A stretch of DNA of 64,000 nucleotides. Origin: Prionace glauca (lineage: Eukaryota; Chordata; Chondrichthyes; Carcharhiniformes; Carcharhinidae). The translations under genes and the position numbers were made by a program. A model generated the notes under the pieces. That model ran no database searches, was not told the origin of the DNA, and worked only from the letters and a program-made list of their open reading frames with translations. Shown piece after piece: positions 30,471-41,330 of this stretch (the stretch's first letter is position 1; every line of letters starts with the position of its first letter). The stretch is from contig CM075760.1 of the NCBI GenBank assembly GCA_037974335.1, positions 32,215,942-32,279,941 of the forward strand, in the 5' to 3' direction.

Positions 30471-30734
30471 CCGTCTCCCCTGGCAACGCAAGATGGCCGC
30501 GGGCCGCCTCCGCTGGCAACGCAAGATGGCGGCTGACCGTCTGCGCTCGCAACGTAAGATGGCGGCTGGCCGTCTCCCCTGGCAACGCAAGATGGCCGCA
30601 GGCCGCCTCCGCTGGCAACGCAAGATGGCGGCTGACCGTCTGCGCTGGCAACGTAAGATGGCGGCTGGCCGTCTCCCTTGGCAACGCAAGATGGACGCTG
30701 GCCGTCTCCCTTGGCAACGCAAGATGGCCGCGGG
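30471..30734 (+). repeat. Eight 33-bp units, each with an RFX-like half-site and a YY1-like site
   Basis: Each unit reads CCGTCTCCCCTGGCAACGCA followed by AGATGGCGGCTGG with small changes. GGCAACG resembles the RFX half-site and AAGATGGCGGC is close to the YY1 site. Units 1-3 and 4-6 share the same order of variants, giving a 99-base higher-order period. Because 33 is a multiple of three, frames stay open on both strands (RLPWQRKMAAG on plus, AAILRCQGRRP on minus); these are not convincing genes. The array follows the CpG promoter by about 130 bases. Confidence 0.85.
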
Positions 30735-30964
30735 CGGCGGGTGTGATTGTGGCGCAGGCGCAGTGAGGTCTGCCTGCAGCCATTGTCCAGATTGCCCCCC
30801 AGTGGATGTGGTGGGGAGGTGCAGCAGATGGAGCAACAATCTCAGTTTCAATGGGGGGAGAGAAGCTGCAATGCTGCTCCCTGTTGTTCACTCCTCTCCC
30901 CAGTCTCAGCATTGCAGAGTGTTTAAACAAGAGGGTGCATTGTCACAGCAGCACCCAGACCTGC
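30735..30964. other. GC-rich flank of the 33-bp array
   Basis: Contains GTGGCGCAGGCGCAGTGAGG (NRF1-like GCGCAGGCGC), then ordinary sequence to 30964. NRF1-, YY1- and RFX-like sites therefore sit within 300 bases. No exon could be defined. Confidence 0.4.
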
Positions 30965-31230
30965 AGTTTAAGGTTATTTATTAGTGTCACTAATAAGTAG
31001 GCTGACATTAACACTGCAGTGAAGTTACTGTGAGAATTGCCCGAGTCTCCACATTCCTGTTTGGGGGTAACACTGAGGGGGAATTGAAGCCCGGCCCAAT
31101 GCCCCCTAACCCAGCACGTCTTTCAGACTGGGGAAGGAAACCCACACAGACACGGGGACAAGGTGCAAATGACCCACAGGTCCCTGGCACAGTGAGGCTG
31201 CAGTGTTACCCACTGTCCCACCGTGCTGAC
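30965..31230 (-). mobile_element. HE1-like SINE, minus strand
   Basis: TTTAAGGTTATTTATTAGTG (tail on minus), CATTAACACTGCAGTGAAG, CAGCACGTCTTTCAGACTGG and CAGTGAGGCTGCAGTGTTACC (head on minus). The copy is nearly full length. Confidence 0.75.
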
Positions 31231-32300
31231 ACTGGGGATAATGTATTTGGGGGGAACACGGGGCAGGTGGGGGTATCACCAACTCAATTTGATGGGGGGG
31301 GGTGGAAACATCAGGAAAAATCATCTTTGTCTCAAAACATTCTTCCATTTTTCCTCTTGTTTCTTATTGAAAACCAGCTCACTCCTCCATCCCTCCCATC
31401 AATAGGGGTAACAGAACGCAGAGAAAAGGTTACAGCGCAGGAGAGGCCATTCAGCCCATCACATCCGCACCAGCTCGGGAAATAAAGACTAGCTGTCCAT
31501 TCGAATCCCACCTTCCAGCAACCCAGCCCCTGAGCCTCCTTTTTACAGGACACAGAGTTTCAGCTACAGATCCGAGTGCCGAGGGTTTCTATCTGAACCA
31601 CCAGTTTAGGAAGCGCTTTGCAGGCATCCTCCACCCTCTGAGTGAGAAGCACCTTCCTTATGGCCCTTATAATCCTCCTACCGATCACCTTCAATCTGTG
31701 TGAACCCCACTTCCTGTCTCTGTTTGGGGGAAACAGGCCTTTCCTGTCCATCCTGTCTTGCCCCCCTCAGAATGTCAGACACCTCAGTTCGGTCACCTCT
31801 CAGGAAAACAACCCTCGCCAATCCAATCCTTTCCTCACCGCTGCAATTTCCCCAGTCCTGGCAAAACATTTGTAAATCCAAATGGTTATCGAATCTGAGT
31901 AATCTTTAACATTGCCCCTTCGCCAACAGGGAACAATCATGAGGCAGGAGACTGAGCAAATGTTGGGATATTTATTCAGAAAACAATGAAATATTTATTG
32001 ACATGTTCAGATAAATCTCAATGATGGCCGTTGACCAGGTCAACATTAAACAATGGTTCAGTCCCAGGTTAAAAATCATTGTAACAAAGTAGAAGTTTAT
32101 CCTGAAATTGGACATTGCCGGAGACTTCCCATATAACGGAGAGATCCAAACTCATACCACACCCTGATGTGGTAAAGGGGACACCAGGCTGAGCTCCAGA
32201 CTGGGGATTAAAGAACACCGAGATATGTTTGATTCTGGTGATACACCCTCTCCGAGCCAGGATTGAGGAATTCTTAGGCAGAGAGATAGAAAATGTCCTT
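31231..32300. other. Intergenic, with an old CR1 piece on the minus strand (31560-31875)
   Basis: At 31560-31875 the minus strand reads GLFPPNRDRKWGSHRLKVIG then RVEDACKALPKLV, a diverged CR1 C-terminal block. Outside it I see no gene. At 31960-32060 there are several TTTATT words on the plus strand (AATAAA on minus) without a recognisable upstream exon. Confidence 0.45.
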
Positions 32301-32305
32301 CGGGT

Positions 32306-32510
32306 GTTCTGGTTTCTTCCCACACTCCAAAGATGTGCAGGTTGGGTGCACTGTCCATGCTAAATTGCCCTTAGGCTCCCAAGATGTATAGGTTAGGGGG
32401 GATGAGTGAGCAAATACATGGGGTTACGGGGTAAGCCTGGGTAAGGGTCGGTAGAGATTTGAAAGGCGGAATGTCCTCCTTCTGCTTTGTAAGAATTCTA
32501 TGAGTCAATG
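32306..32510 (+). mobile_element. SINE 3' part, plus strand
   Basis: TTCCCACACTCCAAAGATGTGCAGG, TGTCCATGCTAAATTGCCC and GGATGAGTGAGCAAATACATGG continue into GGCGGAATGTCCTCCTTCTGC. This is an old SINE/CR1-tail composite. Confidence 0.55.
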
Positions 32511-33570
32511 AAGTGAAACTCTCCAGACCAGGTAACATCATGGTAAATCTCCACTGCACCCTTTCCAGTGTCACCCCATCCCTCCTATCCCGGGGATCCC
32601 AGAACTGCACCATTTTTTCCAAGAAGTGACCAGATGTGTAGATGAGAGCAATGCTTTTGACGTAGTCTTCTCGGACTTCAGCAGGGCTTTTGACAAGGTC
32701 CCACACGGGAGACTAATAGGGAAGTTAAGATCCCATGGTATCCAAGGAAATGTGTCAAATTGGATCCAGAATTGGTTGAGTGGCAGGAAGCAGAGGGTGA
32801 TGGTGGAGGGGGTGATTTTCAGACTGGAAACTTGTATCCACAGGGTTCGATGTTGGGGCCCTTGTTGTTTGTGGTTTATTGAAATAACTTAGTGGTAAAA
32901 TGCAGGAGGTTTATCAGTAAGTTTGCGGATGATAGGGGAATTGTTCGGATGGTAAATGGGAGGAAAGCCTTAGATTACAGGGGGATAGAGACAGGCTGAT
33001 CCGTGGCAAAAGGAATCCAATGGGGATCAGTGTGATGTGATGCACTCGGGCAGGGCTAACAAGAAAAGGGATTAGATGATGAACAGTAGGATCCCAGGAA
33101 GCTCCGAGGATCAGAGGGAGATCGGTGAGCATGTACACCGGTCCCTTACGGTAACAGGACAGGTGGGTAAAGTGGTTAAGAAGACACACGGTTCACTACT
33201 TTATTAGCCGAGTGTTTAAGAGTGGGGAGGTTATGCTGGAATTATATAAAATGTTGGTTAGGCATTAGGAAGGAGGAATGAGACAGAAAAAAAGACAGAA
33301 AAAAGAGAGAGGGAAAAAAAGAGACAGAGGGAAAAAAAGAGACAGAGGGAAAAAAAGAGACAGAGGAAAAAAAAGAGAGTAAACACAGTACTCCAGCTTC
33401 AGCCTCATCTTTACCCTGTACAGTTGCAGCAAGACCTTCCTGCTTTTATATTCTATCCCCCTCGCTAAAAAGGCCAGCATCCCATTCGCCTTCCTGACCA
33501 CCTGCTGCACCTGCAAGCTGGGTTTTTGCGACTCATGCACAAGGACCCCCAGGTCCCTCTGCACCGAAGC
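32511..33570. mobile_element. CR1 LINE pieces in opposite directions, with an insert of GA repeat
   Basis: 32511-32625 is CR1 on the minus strand (ERVQWRFTMMLPGLE). It meets at about 32640 a plus-strand RT piece (NAFDVVFSDFSRAFDKVPHG, NWIQNWLSGRKQRVMVEG), degraded to about 33260. A simple repeat (GACAGAGGGAAAAAAAGA, 33270-33380) follows. Then 33385-33564 is CR1 on the minus strand again (MQRDLGVLVHES, LQVQQVVRKANGMLAFLARG). The inverted joins suggest rearrangement or twin-priming. Confidence 0.65.
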
Positions 33571-34269
33571 ATGCTGCAGCTTTTCGCCTTTTAAATAGTA
33601 ATACCAACTCTCTGCCTCCCATTAGACAGCCAATCCTCCATCAACACTAGCTTTTTCAGTTTATTCAGGAATGGGTAAATTTGCGTCCACAACCGAATAT
33701 TATTATCTGCCACTGGAAGAGTTTTGAAAGAAGTTCACGATAACCCACTCTTCCATTGGGAATACGACCAGTGTCTGTTAATTATAACCAACTCAAGGCA
33801 TCTGCCTTCGCGAGTCGGTCTCCCAGTTGCCCATGTTCAGAGGGCAATTAAGTGTCAACCACATTGCTGTGGGCCTGGGGTCACGATTATGCCTGACAAC
33901 AGTAGGGCGACAGATTACCCTCCTGGGACATTGGTGAACCAGATGTTTATTTTTTTCAGAAAACCGACAATTTTAATGGTCACCAGCGGATTCTAAACTC
34001 CAGATATATTTATTCAAACTTTACCATATGCCGTGACAAGATCGGAACCCTGGTGTCCAGAACATTAGCTGAGTTTCAGCATTAATAGTCTAGTGATAAA
34101 ACCACCAGTCCATCATGTACACATCCTGAGTGTAAACATCCTGAGTTCCTGTAACCTCGAGACAGCATATTACATAGGTCTGTAGTGCTCCCGGATTGGA
34201 CAGCATTAACTGCCTCAATGAGGAAGGGCATATTCCAATAACTCCACCTGATGGGTATCGTTAAACTCA
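33571..34269. other. Intergenic, nothing recognised
   Basis: 33571-33700 reads like more diverged CR1 on the minus strand. The frame at 33724-33996 has no family resemblance. No array or promoter pattern was seen. Confidence 0.35.
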
Positions 34270-34960
34270 TTAAATGTGTCTCTCTGCCTCGTTTTGTGTT
34301 TGTGCTTTTCTCTTTCTCTCTGTCACTCTTTCTCTGTGCCTCTTTCTCTCTCTCTCTCGATGTTACTCTCTGTATTTTTCTGTCTCTCCGCCTCTCCCCC
34401 ACTCTCCCTCTCCCAATCCTTCTCTCTCTCTCTCCTGTCCCCGTCAGTCCCACTCTCTGTCCCCCTTTTGAGTCTCCCTTTCCTTCTGCCTACCTCGACC
34501 TGCCTCTTTTTCTTGTTGTTTCCACTGTGCTCATTAAGCCTCACTCTTTCCCATTTGCACCCGCTGTCTGTCTCTATATCTGTGTTTCTCTTTGTCTCTG
34601 GCTATTTCCCTCTGCCTCACGTTCTGCCCCCCATTTCCCCTTCATATTCCTTTCACTCTCTTATTACAACCTCCAAACTGTCTTCCTCTGTCTCCTTTCT
34701 CATTCCCTGTATATCACCCTCGCCGTTTTCTCTACTCCCTATCCCTGTCTCTCTCACTCTGTGAGAATCTCTCTCTGTCTCTGTTCTTTCTCTCTGTCTG
34801 CACCTATTCGAACATCTTTCAAATCTTGTTGTTATCCATGCCTTTGTGCCTCTCCCTCTCTCTGCCAATCTCTATCACTCTCACTGTTGCTTACACTGCC
34901 CCCCTTCTCTGTCTCCCTCTCACTTTTTCTCTCTGTGTGTATGTGTGTTTGTAATTATTT
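34270..34960 (+). repeat. Pyrimidine-rich low-complexity tract
   Basis: About 700 bases of CTCTCTCTGTCTC-type sequence without a strict period (CTTTCTCTCTGTCACTC, TCCCACTCTCTGTCCCC). The overlapping open frames (SLSLSLFFLSV) come from composition. It lies just beyond the 3' end of the GPCR gene. Confidence 0.8.
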
Positions 34961-35042
34961 CTGTCTCCGTGATGCTGTTTTGTTGTTTATAATGTGAACG
35001 CTTAACATGAAGAATCATGGACCTTGTGGTTGTAGTTTCCTC

Positions 35043-35944
35043 TCAGGGTGTATTGAGATGAAGAATTGCAGTAAAGGGGTATTTCAGAAGATCTTTTAGC
35101 TGCTGTCTAAAGTGAGTCTGTGTCACAGCATAAATGGCGGTGTTTGTGCAGCAACTTGTGAGTTGTAGCATAAAACCCAATTCCATAACAAAAAGATGTA
35201 ACCTCATCGACTGATAGCCCAAGCCATACATCCGACTCCATGTTGAATAAAACATTAATGCCGACCATAAGACGATGAAATTCGCTGAGATAACAAACAG
35301 TAAAATGATGGATTTCCTTCGACTCTCCATCTCTGGGTCACTAGGATTTTCCCCACCACTGTGAGCCCGGAGTCTCCTGCGGGCTCTGCTGCTCACTAAA
35401 ATGTGTCTGACAGTGAGAGCATTGAGCAGCAGAATCAGGGCGAATGGGACACATGGGGTTAGAATGTTGTGGAGGAACTCAATTGTTGTCCAGACCAGAG
35501 AATCCACAACATCCCATGAGAAGCGACAAAACCAGGGATTGTTCGCCAGCCCATATCCATTTAATAACATAAAATACCAGAAAATGTTCTTTAAAAAGCT
35601 CAGCACTGTCACTGTTCCCAGAACCACAGCCGCTGATTTCTCAGTGCAATATTTACTTTTCAGCTTGGGGCAGCAAATGGCCACAAATCGATCAAAGGTG
35701 AAAGTGACGGTGAACCAGACAGAACAGTCAGTGGCTGCATAAAGCAGGACGGCGTGGATGTTACACACGGGGAACGACATCAGGAAATAAAAGTGTTCCC
35801 AATAAACAATGGGAATCTGTCTCAATATCAGGTCGAGGATAATGACCAACAGATCCCCCACTGACATCGCCACCAGGTAACGAGTGACACATTTGGACAG
35901 ACTACAGTTTCTGCTCATCAACGTCACAATTGTGATTATGTTCA
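35043..35944 (-). CDS. GPR139-like class A G-protein-coupled receptor, exon 2 (main exon)
   Basis: The exon runs from the acceptor CTTCCTGACAG|TGAAC at 35944 to the stop at 35043 and gives 299 residues after a split Val. It holds TM1 from VNIITIVTLMSR to TM7. Family marks are CVTRYLVAMSVGDLLV (TM2 with Asp2.50), FTFDRFVAICCPKLKSKYC (DRF in place of DRY) and KNIFWYFM. There is no CWxP in TM6. TM7 reads CCTNTAIYAVTQTHF, with NTAIY in place of NPxxY. This pattern fits the many GPR139-like receptors predicted in sharks, which are plasma-membrane receptors of unknown ligand. The open frame continues upstream to an ATG at 36002, but those 19 codons are intron and polypyrimidine tract. The frame is intact. 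Confidence 0.88.
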
Positions 35945-36002
35945 CTGTCAGGAAGGAAATAAAGAATAAAATTAGACATGAATCAGGGGAATAAATTACC
36001 AT

Positions 36003-37826
36003 TTAGACTGCAGATGGAACTTTTTAAAAAAAAAATGTGCACACACACTGAACCAGTTAAATCTTTATTTTTATATGATCCAGCACATCGTTTGGAAAGT
36101 GAGACGAAAGTGGAACATCTGGAGGAAATCCAGGCAGACACGGGGAGAAGGTCCAAATTCGACACAGACAGTGACCCGAGCCTGGAATTGAACCCAGGTT
36201 CCTGATGCTGAGTCAGCAGTGCTAACCAGAGTGTCATTATGATATTCCATGGCAGGTACAAAATGCTATTCATTTTGGAAAGCGTTTTCCGGGGGTCCTC
36301 AACATTTACCCTCACTTAGCTGCGAGTAAATAGTTTTGGTACCTTGTGGGGAATTTGGAGAGTGAGAAGGCTGTGTGGGTAATCCTGACAGATAATTCAG
36401 AGTAGAGTCCTGTACGTAGTAATCTGTCGTCTTTCAAACAGCTTACTGAAAACTCGTGCGGCAAAGCTGGTACCAAACAGTGCTGGTTTCACCCTTTCCT
36501 CTAGACACTACCAGCAGTTGGCAGAGAGAGATCCCAATGCCTCGGCAGCTCAGAATCTCTATTATGTTTACACAGGACTGTATCCTGGAGAGGAGACCAC
36601 AGTATTGTGTCCGCTCTTTGTACAACACGGGAAGAAATCGTAATCTCACACTCGAATGGCACAGAACACAACGACAAGGGTTTGATTTCAAAGCTTCCTG
36701 GTTCAGTGTATAGCTACTGTCCATAGTGCCCAGTGTATTTGCTGCTGCCCCACTGTGGTCTACTGGAGAAGTGAAGCTCAATGATTCCTCTCTCAGTGGG
36801 ATAGTTGCTGGTCTATGCACCGTAAGAAAAGTTCAAACCAAGGCCGCTATCAAACAAAAACCAAGCAACCTGCCTCAGTAGTTATTGCCCAGTGACACTT
36901 ATATCCAATATTATATGATGCAGCAAAAGATTTGCTATGGCATGAATCAATTCCAGCCTCCCAGATTGCTTGGATCTGCTACAATTCACCTATCTCTGCA
37001 ATAGGTCCACAGATGACATCGCCCTGGCCCTACATTCAACATTGTAACAATGACCCCTGTTTATTGACAACAGCTCAGCCTTTAACACCATTATTCCAAA
37101 GAAACTCATCGACAAAGTCTATGGCCTGGGGCTAGGCCTCTACCTCTGCAATTTGATCCTGTGAGACAGCAATAAATAAGGACAGTTAGGGGGTGGGGTG
37201 TGGTGAACTGTCCCATATGGAGCACAGTCTGCAGTTTTAAAATAAAATCCAAAGTTACAAGAGGTTGCCCCCCTTTTTATTTCAGTGTAACTCTGATCTG
37301 ATGTAAGCGATTGAAATCAGTTTGCCAGATGATAGCAGGCACAGTAAAATTCTCCAGTGGAATAGGCCTTCTGGACTATTGCCAGGTAAACACCTAACTA
37401 TCAGGGGCGCAACAAGTCCGATATTAACCTCCCACCCCCTCACGATCCACCCCCCAGCCCACGCTCTAATCCATTACTATTTAAAACTCTGTCTCCTCAA
37501 ATTTAAGAAATCCCAGCATCCACCACACTGAGGTAATGAATGCAACAGATTCACCACCCATTGAGAGAATTAATTTCTCTCCATGTCTGTCTTGATCCTG
37601 ACGATTTCAGGTGTTCGGGCCCCGCTTCTGGATGTACTCCTGGCTCAGCACTGGTGGATCTGCCCTGAAGACAGTTGTGTTTTCTTTATACATATAATAC
37701 TAATGACGTATCAGCAACCTTGGACGCAGATTGGCATGAGGTTGGCAACAATACTAGATTCAAATAGATCCCTTGTAGCTGTGTTTTTTTATTTAAATTC
37801 ATCAGCTGGCACAATGCAAAACCATG
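36003..37826 (-). other. GPCR intron, distal part, with repeat fragments
   Basis: Contains a minus-strand SINE at 36085-36240 (ATCTGGAGGAAATCCAGGCAG, AATTGAACCCAGGTTCCTGA). It also holds a plus-strand L2-like RT scrap at 37050-37160, reading [20 protein letters not shown] around catalytic motif A. The rest is unrecognised. No further receptor exon was seen. Confidence 0.55.
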
Positions 37827-38655
37827 ATGTGGAAATGCCAGCGTTGGACTGGGGTAAGTACAGTAAGAAGTCCCACAACACCAGGTTAAAACTCAACAGG
37901 TTTATTTGGCAGCAGAAGCTTTTGGAGAGCTGCCCCTTCATCAGGTGATTGGAAGTTCTGTTCACAAACAGGGCATATAAAGGCACAAACTCAATTTACA
38001 AAATAATGGTTGGAATGTGAGTTTTTAGAGATAATCAAGTCTTAAAGATACAGACAATGTGGGTAGAGAGAGGGCCAAACACAGATTAAAGAGATGTGTA
38101 TTGTCTCCAGTCAGGGCAGGTAGTGAGATTTCGCAAACCCAGGTTGTCGATCACCATGTTTTCTTCCAGTTGGGGCATTCTTCAGCAGTCATGGACATCC
38201 GGCCTCTGATCTTCAGGTAAGCATTCTCCAAGGCGACCTTCATGACACACGACAGTGCAGGTTCGCTGAACAGAGACTGATAGCCAAGTCCCGCACAACA
38301 GAGGACGGCCTCAACTGGGCTCTTGTGTTGATGTCACATTATCTGTAACCCCCACGTCTTGCCTGGGCTTGCAAAATCTCACTAACTGTCCTGGCTGGAG
38401 ACAGTACACACCTCTTTAACCTCTGCTTAACCCTCTCTCCACTCACATTGTCTGTATCTTTCAGACTTGCTTACCTGGAAAGGCTCACATTCCAACCATT
38501 ATTTTGTGAATTGAGTTTGTGTTTTTACATGTCCTATTTTTGAACACAGCTACCCACTCGCCTGAAGAAAGAACAACATTCCAAAAGCCAATGGTGCCAA
38601 ATAAACCTGTTGGATTTTAACCTGGTGTTGTGAGATTTCGGACTGTGTTGACCAC
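37827..38655. mobile_element. Non-autonomous element with long terminal inverted repeats
   Basis: The left end reads ATGATGTGGAAATGCCAGCG, CACAACACCAGGTTAAAACTC and CAACAGGTTTATTTGG. The right end reads CCAAATAAACCTGTTGG, ATTTTAACCTGGTGTTGTGAG, its imperfect reverse complement. The about 700-base interior has no transposase frame. Half-elements of the same family occur at 7095-7200 and 50265-50385. It lies inside the receptor intron. Confidence 0.65.
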
Positions 38656-39039
38656 AATGCAAAACCTGTCGTGCCAATTACCAAGGCAACCCCTATGTTT
38701 TTGGCCTCTGTAATAATTGTCACAACTTAAAGTTTCTGTGTATTCAGCAATTTAAACATCTCAGCGTCAAACAATAACACATTTTTAAGAGATTGCACAC
38801 TTTTCCCCCCTCCTACCGGTTTTCACAATTCTTTTTCATCTTCCTAAACATCCTTTACATCTTTACAAACTAAACTCCACAACACAGGCAACACTAACAT
38901 AGTGATCTGCGCTTTGTAGATGTGATAACTCAATAAGGACGCAGACTACAAGCATCAGTTGCAAACAGGGTAGAGCAGACGGCAAGAGTGGCAGAGTTAA
39001 ACACGGGCTACATTATTAATAATCAGTGGAGAAACTTAC
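38656..39039 (-). other. GPCR intron next to exon 1
   Basis: AT-rich unique sequence with a pyrimidine run (CACTTTTCCCCCCTCCTACC). Nothing further was recognised. Confidence 0.4.
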
Positions 39040-39154
39040 CGGGGACACCAACAATAGCCAGGATTGGATAGTGAAAGTATCGGATCAGTTTCAATACGTA
39101 TTCAACACGCTTAGCTGTAGACGGCCAACCTTGAGACAGCAAGTAAAGTACCGA
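39040..39154 (-). CDS. GPR139-like receptor, exon 1 (partial, start not found)
   Basis: The minus strand reads KRVEYVLKLIRYFHYPILAI then VGVP and one base, followed by the donor GTCCCCG|GTAAGTTTC at 39040/39039. Joined in phase to exon 2 it gives GVP-VNIITIV, the beginning of TM1 at the position usual for this family. The frame is open to an upstream stop beyond 39154, but no in-frame ATG is present in those 38 codons. An acceptor-like CCGTCTACAG at about 39115 could mean a further upstream exon carries the start. Otherwise the start codon has been lost and the gene may be disabled. Confidence 0.7.
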
Positions 39155-39769
39155 CTATAAACTCCTCTCAGTTGTTGCAACATTCAGATCTCTGCCCCTC
39201 AGATGCTGATCCATTGTGGGAACGTCCAGATCTACCTTTCCTGGATACACCTCCATTGCAGAAAGCTTGCAATTTCTCTCTCCCAATGTTGATCCCTCGA
39301 CTCCCTCTCTGTGGAGCCGCTTATCACTGTGACACTCCCAATGACACCGTGCAGAACTCCTTTATGAAGCCTGGATGGGAATGCTCCAGAGACACGATTA
39401 GGACTGGTTGAATTAATTCCGACATTAATTACAGTCACTGAACAAACAGGTTAATATTTTTCATTCAAAACATATTTTTGTCAATGCATCACAGAATAAG
39501 TCTGTGTCTGTGTGAGCGTTCCTGATGGAAGGAATTTTGGAAATGCCGGGAGGGTTGACCAGTATCTTTCAATGTTGCTGGGATATGGGATTGTGACAAA
39601 GAAACGAACACATTATGCAAAAGTCCCCCCAGCCTGTCCGGAAGGGAAAACATTTTAAACCTGGAAATGTAGAGCTCTCAGCATCGCATCAGTGAAAGAA
39701 ATGGGGAAAGTCTGAACCCAAAATCTTGGAGAAATTAACTTGTGACTTCCAGCACCATGGGTGGGTCCA
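39155..39769. other. Upstream of the GPCR exon, nothing recognised
   Basis: Unique sequence. The short plus frame at 39172-39411 shows no family features. No clear promoter pattern for the receptor was found. Confidence 0.35.
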
Positions 39770-40725
39770 TTGTGATTTGTCATTTATATTAATGATTTGG
39801 ATGAGAATTTAGGAGGCATGGTTACTAAGTTTTCAGTTGACACCAAGATTGGTGGCATAGTGGATAGTGAAAAAAAGGTTATGTCTAATTGTATGGGATC
39901 TTGATCAATTGGGCCAGTGGATTGATGTATGACAGATGGAGTTAATTTTGATGAATGCGAGGTGATGCATTTGATAGATCGAACCAGGGCAGTACTTACT
40001 TAATGCTAAGGCATTGGGGACGGTTCGAGAACCAAGAAATCTGGGGGAGTACATGTTCATAGCTCCTTGAAAGTGGAGTCATAGTTGGGCAGAGTTGTGA
40101 GGAATGAAATCAGCATTCTTGGTTTCCTTGGTCAGAACAGCGAATAAAGGAGTTGGGACAACTTGTTGAAGTTGTACAAGACATTGGTAAGGCCACACTC
40201 GGAATACTCTGTACAGCTCTGGTCACCCTGTTACAGGAAGGATATTATTAAACTACAAAGAGTTCAGAAAATATTCACTAGGAGGGTATAGGGACTTGAT
40301 TGTTTGTGTTTTAAGGAGAAACGTGATAGACTGGAACTTTTTCCCGGCTATGTAGAAAGCCTAGGGGTGACCTTATGGAGGTCTACAAAAAAATGAGGGG
40401 CACAGATTAGCTAGATAGTCAATATCTTTTCCCAAAAGTAAGGGAGTCTAAAACTCGAGGGAATAGGCCGAAGGTGAGAGGAGAAGATGCAAATGGGTCT
40501 GGATGGGCAATTGTTTCACACACAGGTTAGTGAGTGCCTGGAAAAGGTGCCAGAGGGACCTTTTGACAATGAAAAAACATGATGTCAGTTAGATGGATAA
40601 GAGATGAAAATGGGTCAAATGCCGGCAATTGGGACTAGCTTAGCGGTGGATGAAAAAAGGCAGCATGGACAAGTTGGGCCGAAGGGCCTGTTTCCATACT
40701 GTAAACCTCAATGACTCTATGATTT
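39770..40725 (+). mobile_element. Old CR1-family LINE, RT end to 3' tail
   Basis: It starts in the FVIFINDLDE block (TGTCATTTATATTAATGATTTGG), then FADDT-equivalent DNA (AAGTTTTCAGTTGACACCAAG) and the RPHSEYSVQLWSPCYRKD equivalent at about 40190. The 3' end reads TTGGGCCGAAGGGCCTGTTTCC with the tail ATGACTCTATGATT. It has many stops and shifts and is inactive. Confidence 0.75.
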
Positions 40726-40859
40726 TTCGGCCGTGTTTGTTCCAATGCCAGAAAATCCCCGCCTGAGGTTATCGGACTTTTATATGATCTGGGTCTCGCC
40801 TGCCATGGGAATCATAATGGGCGGGATAGGACAATTCCATCCCGTGTTAATCAGCAGCA

Positions 40860-41330
40860 ATCCGTGTTTATGTCATAGAATCATAGAATTCCAACCGTGC
40901 AGGAGGAAGTTATTTGGCCCATTGGGCCTGCACCAGTCCAAATGAGCCCAATAGTCCCAGCCAGACCCTATCCCATAACCCTCTGGAAGCCTCCTTCTCC
41001 CTCAGACACCCACTCAGCCTCTTTCAATCTCAGACACCTCAATCAGCCCTGCCCACCCTCAGCACCCCACCCACACCAGTCCCCCCCAGACTCCTCACTC
41101 ACCCGCCTCACCCTCAAAACCCCTCTCAACTCTGTCCCTCTCAGATCCCCACTCAGCCACCTCCTCCTCAGGCTCCTCACACAACCACCCACACCATCAG
41201 AACCCAACTCAACCCCTCACCACTTAGACAGCCCACTCAGTTCCACGCCCACCTCAGACACTCCTGTCAGCCCCCTCCCCCTACAAATCCCTCGCTACTC
41301 AGCCCCGCTTCAGGCCTGAGGCTTGGCAGT
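40860..41330 (+). repeat. SINE-like piece followed by a C-rich degenerate array
   Basis: TCATAGAATCATAGAATTCC, AGGAGGAAGTTATTTGGCCC and ATTGGGCCTGCACC match the dispersed repeat also at 24640. From 41000 to 41330, loosely repeated CTCAGACACCCACTCAG-like sequence follows, with open frames that are compositional. Confidence 0.6.

Noticed and set aside
30388-30930. Frames of 135-191 codons on both strands over the 33-bp array
   Set aside because: The 33-base unit keeps any frame open; both strands are open, and codon changes follow DNA repeat variation, not protein constraint.
35945-36002. ATG at 36002 as the GPCR start
   Set aside because: The codons before 35944 contain the polypyrimidine tract and acceptor of an intron; a better TM1 start lies in exon 1 at 39.04 kb.
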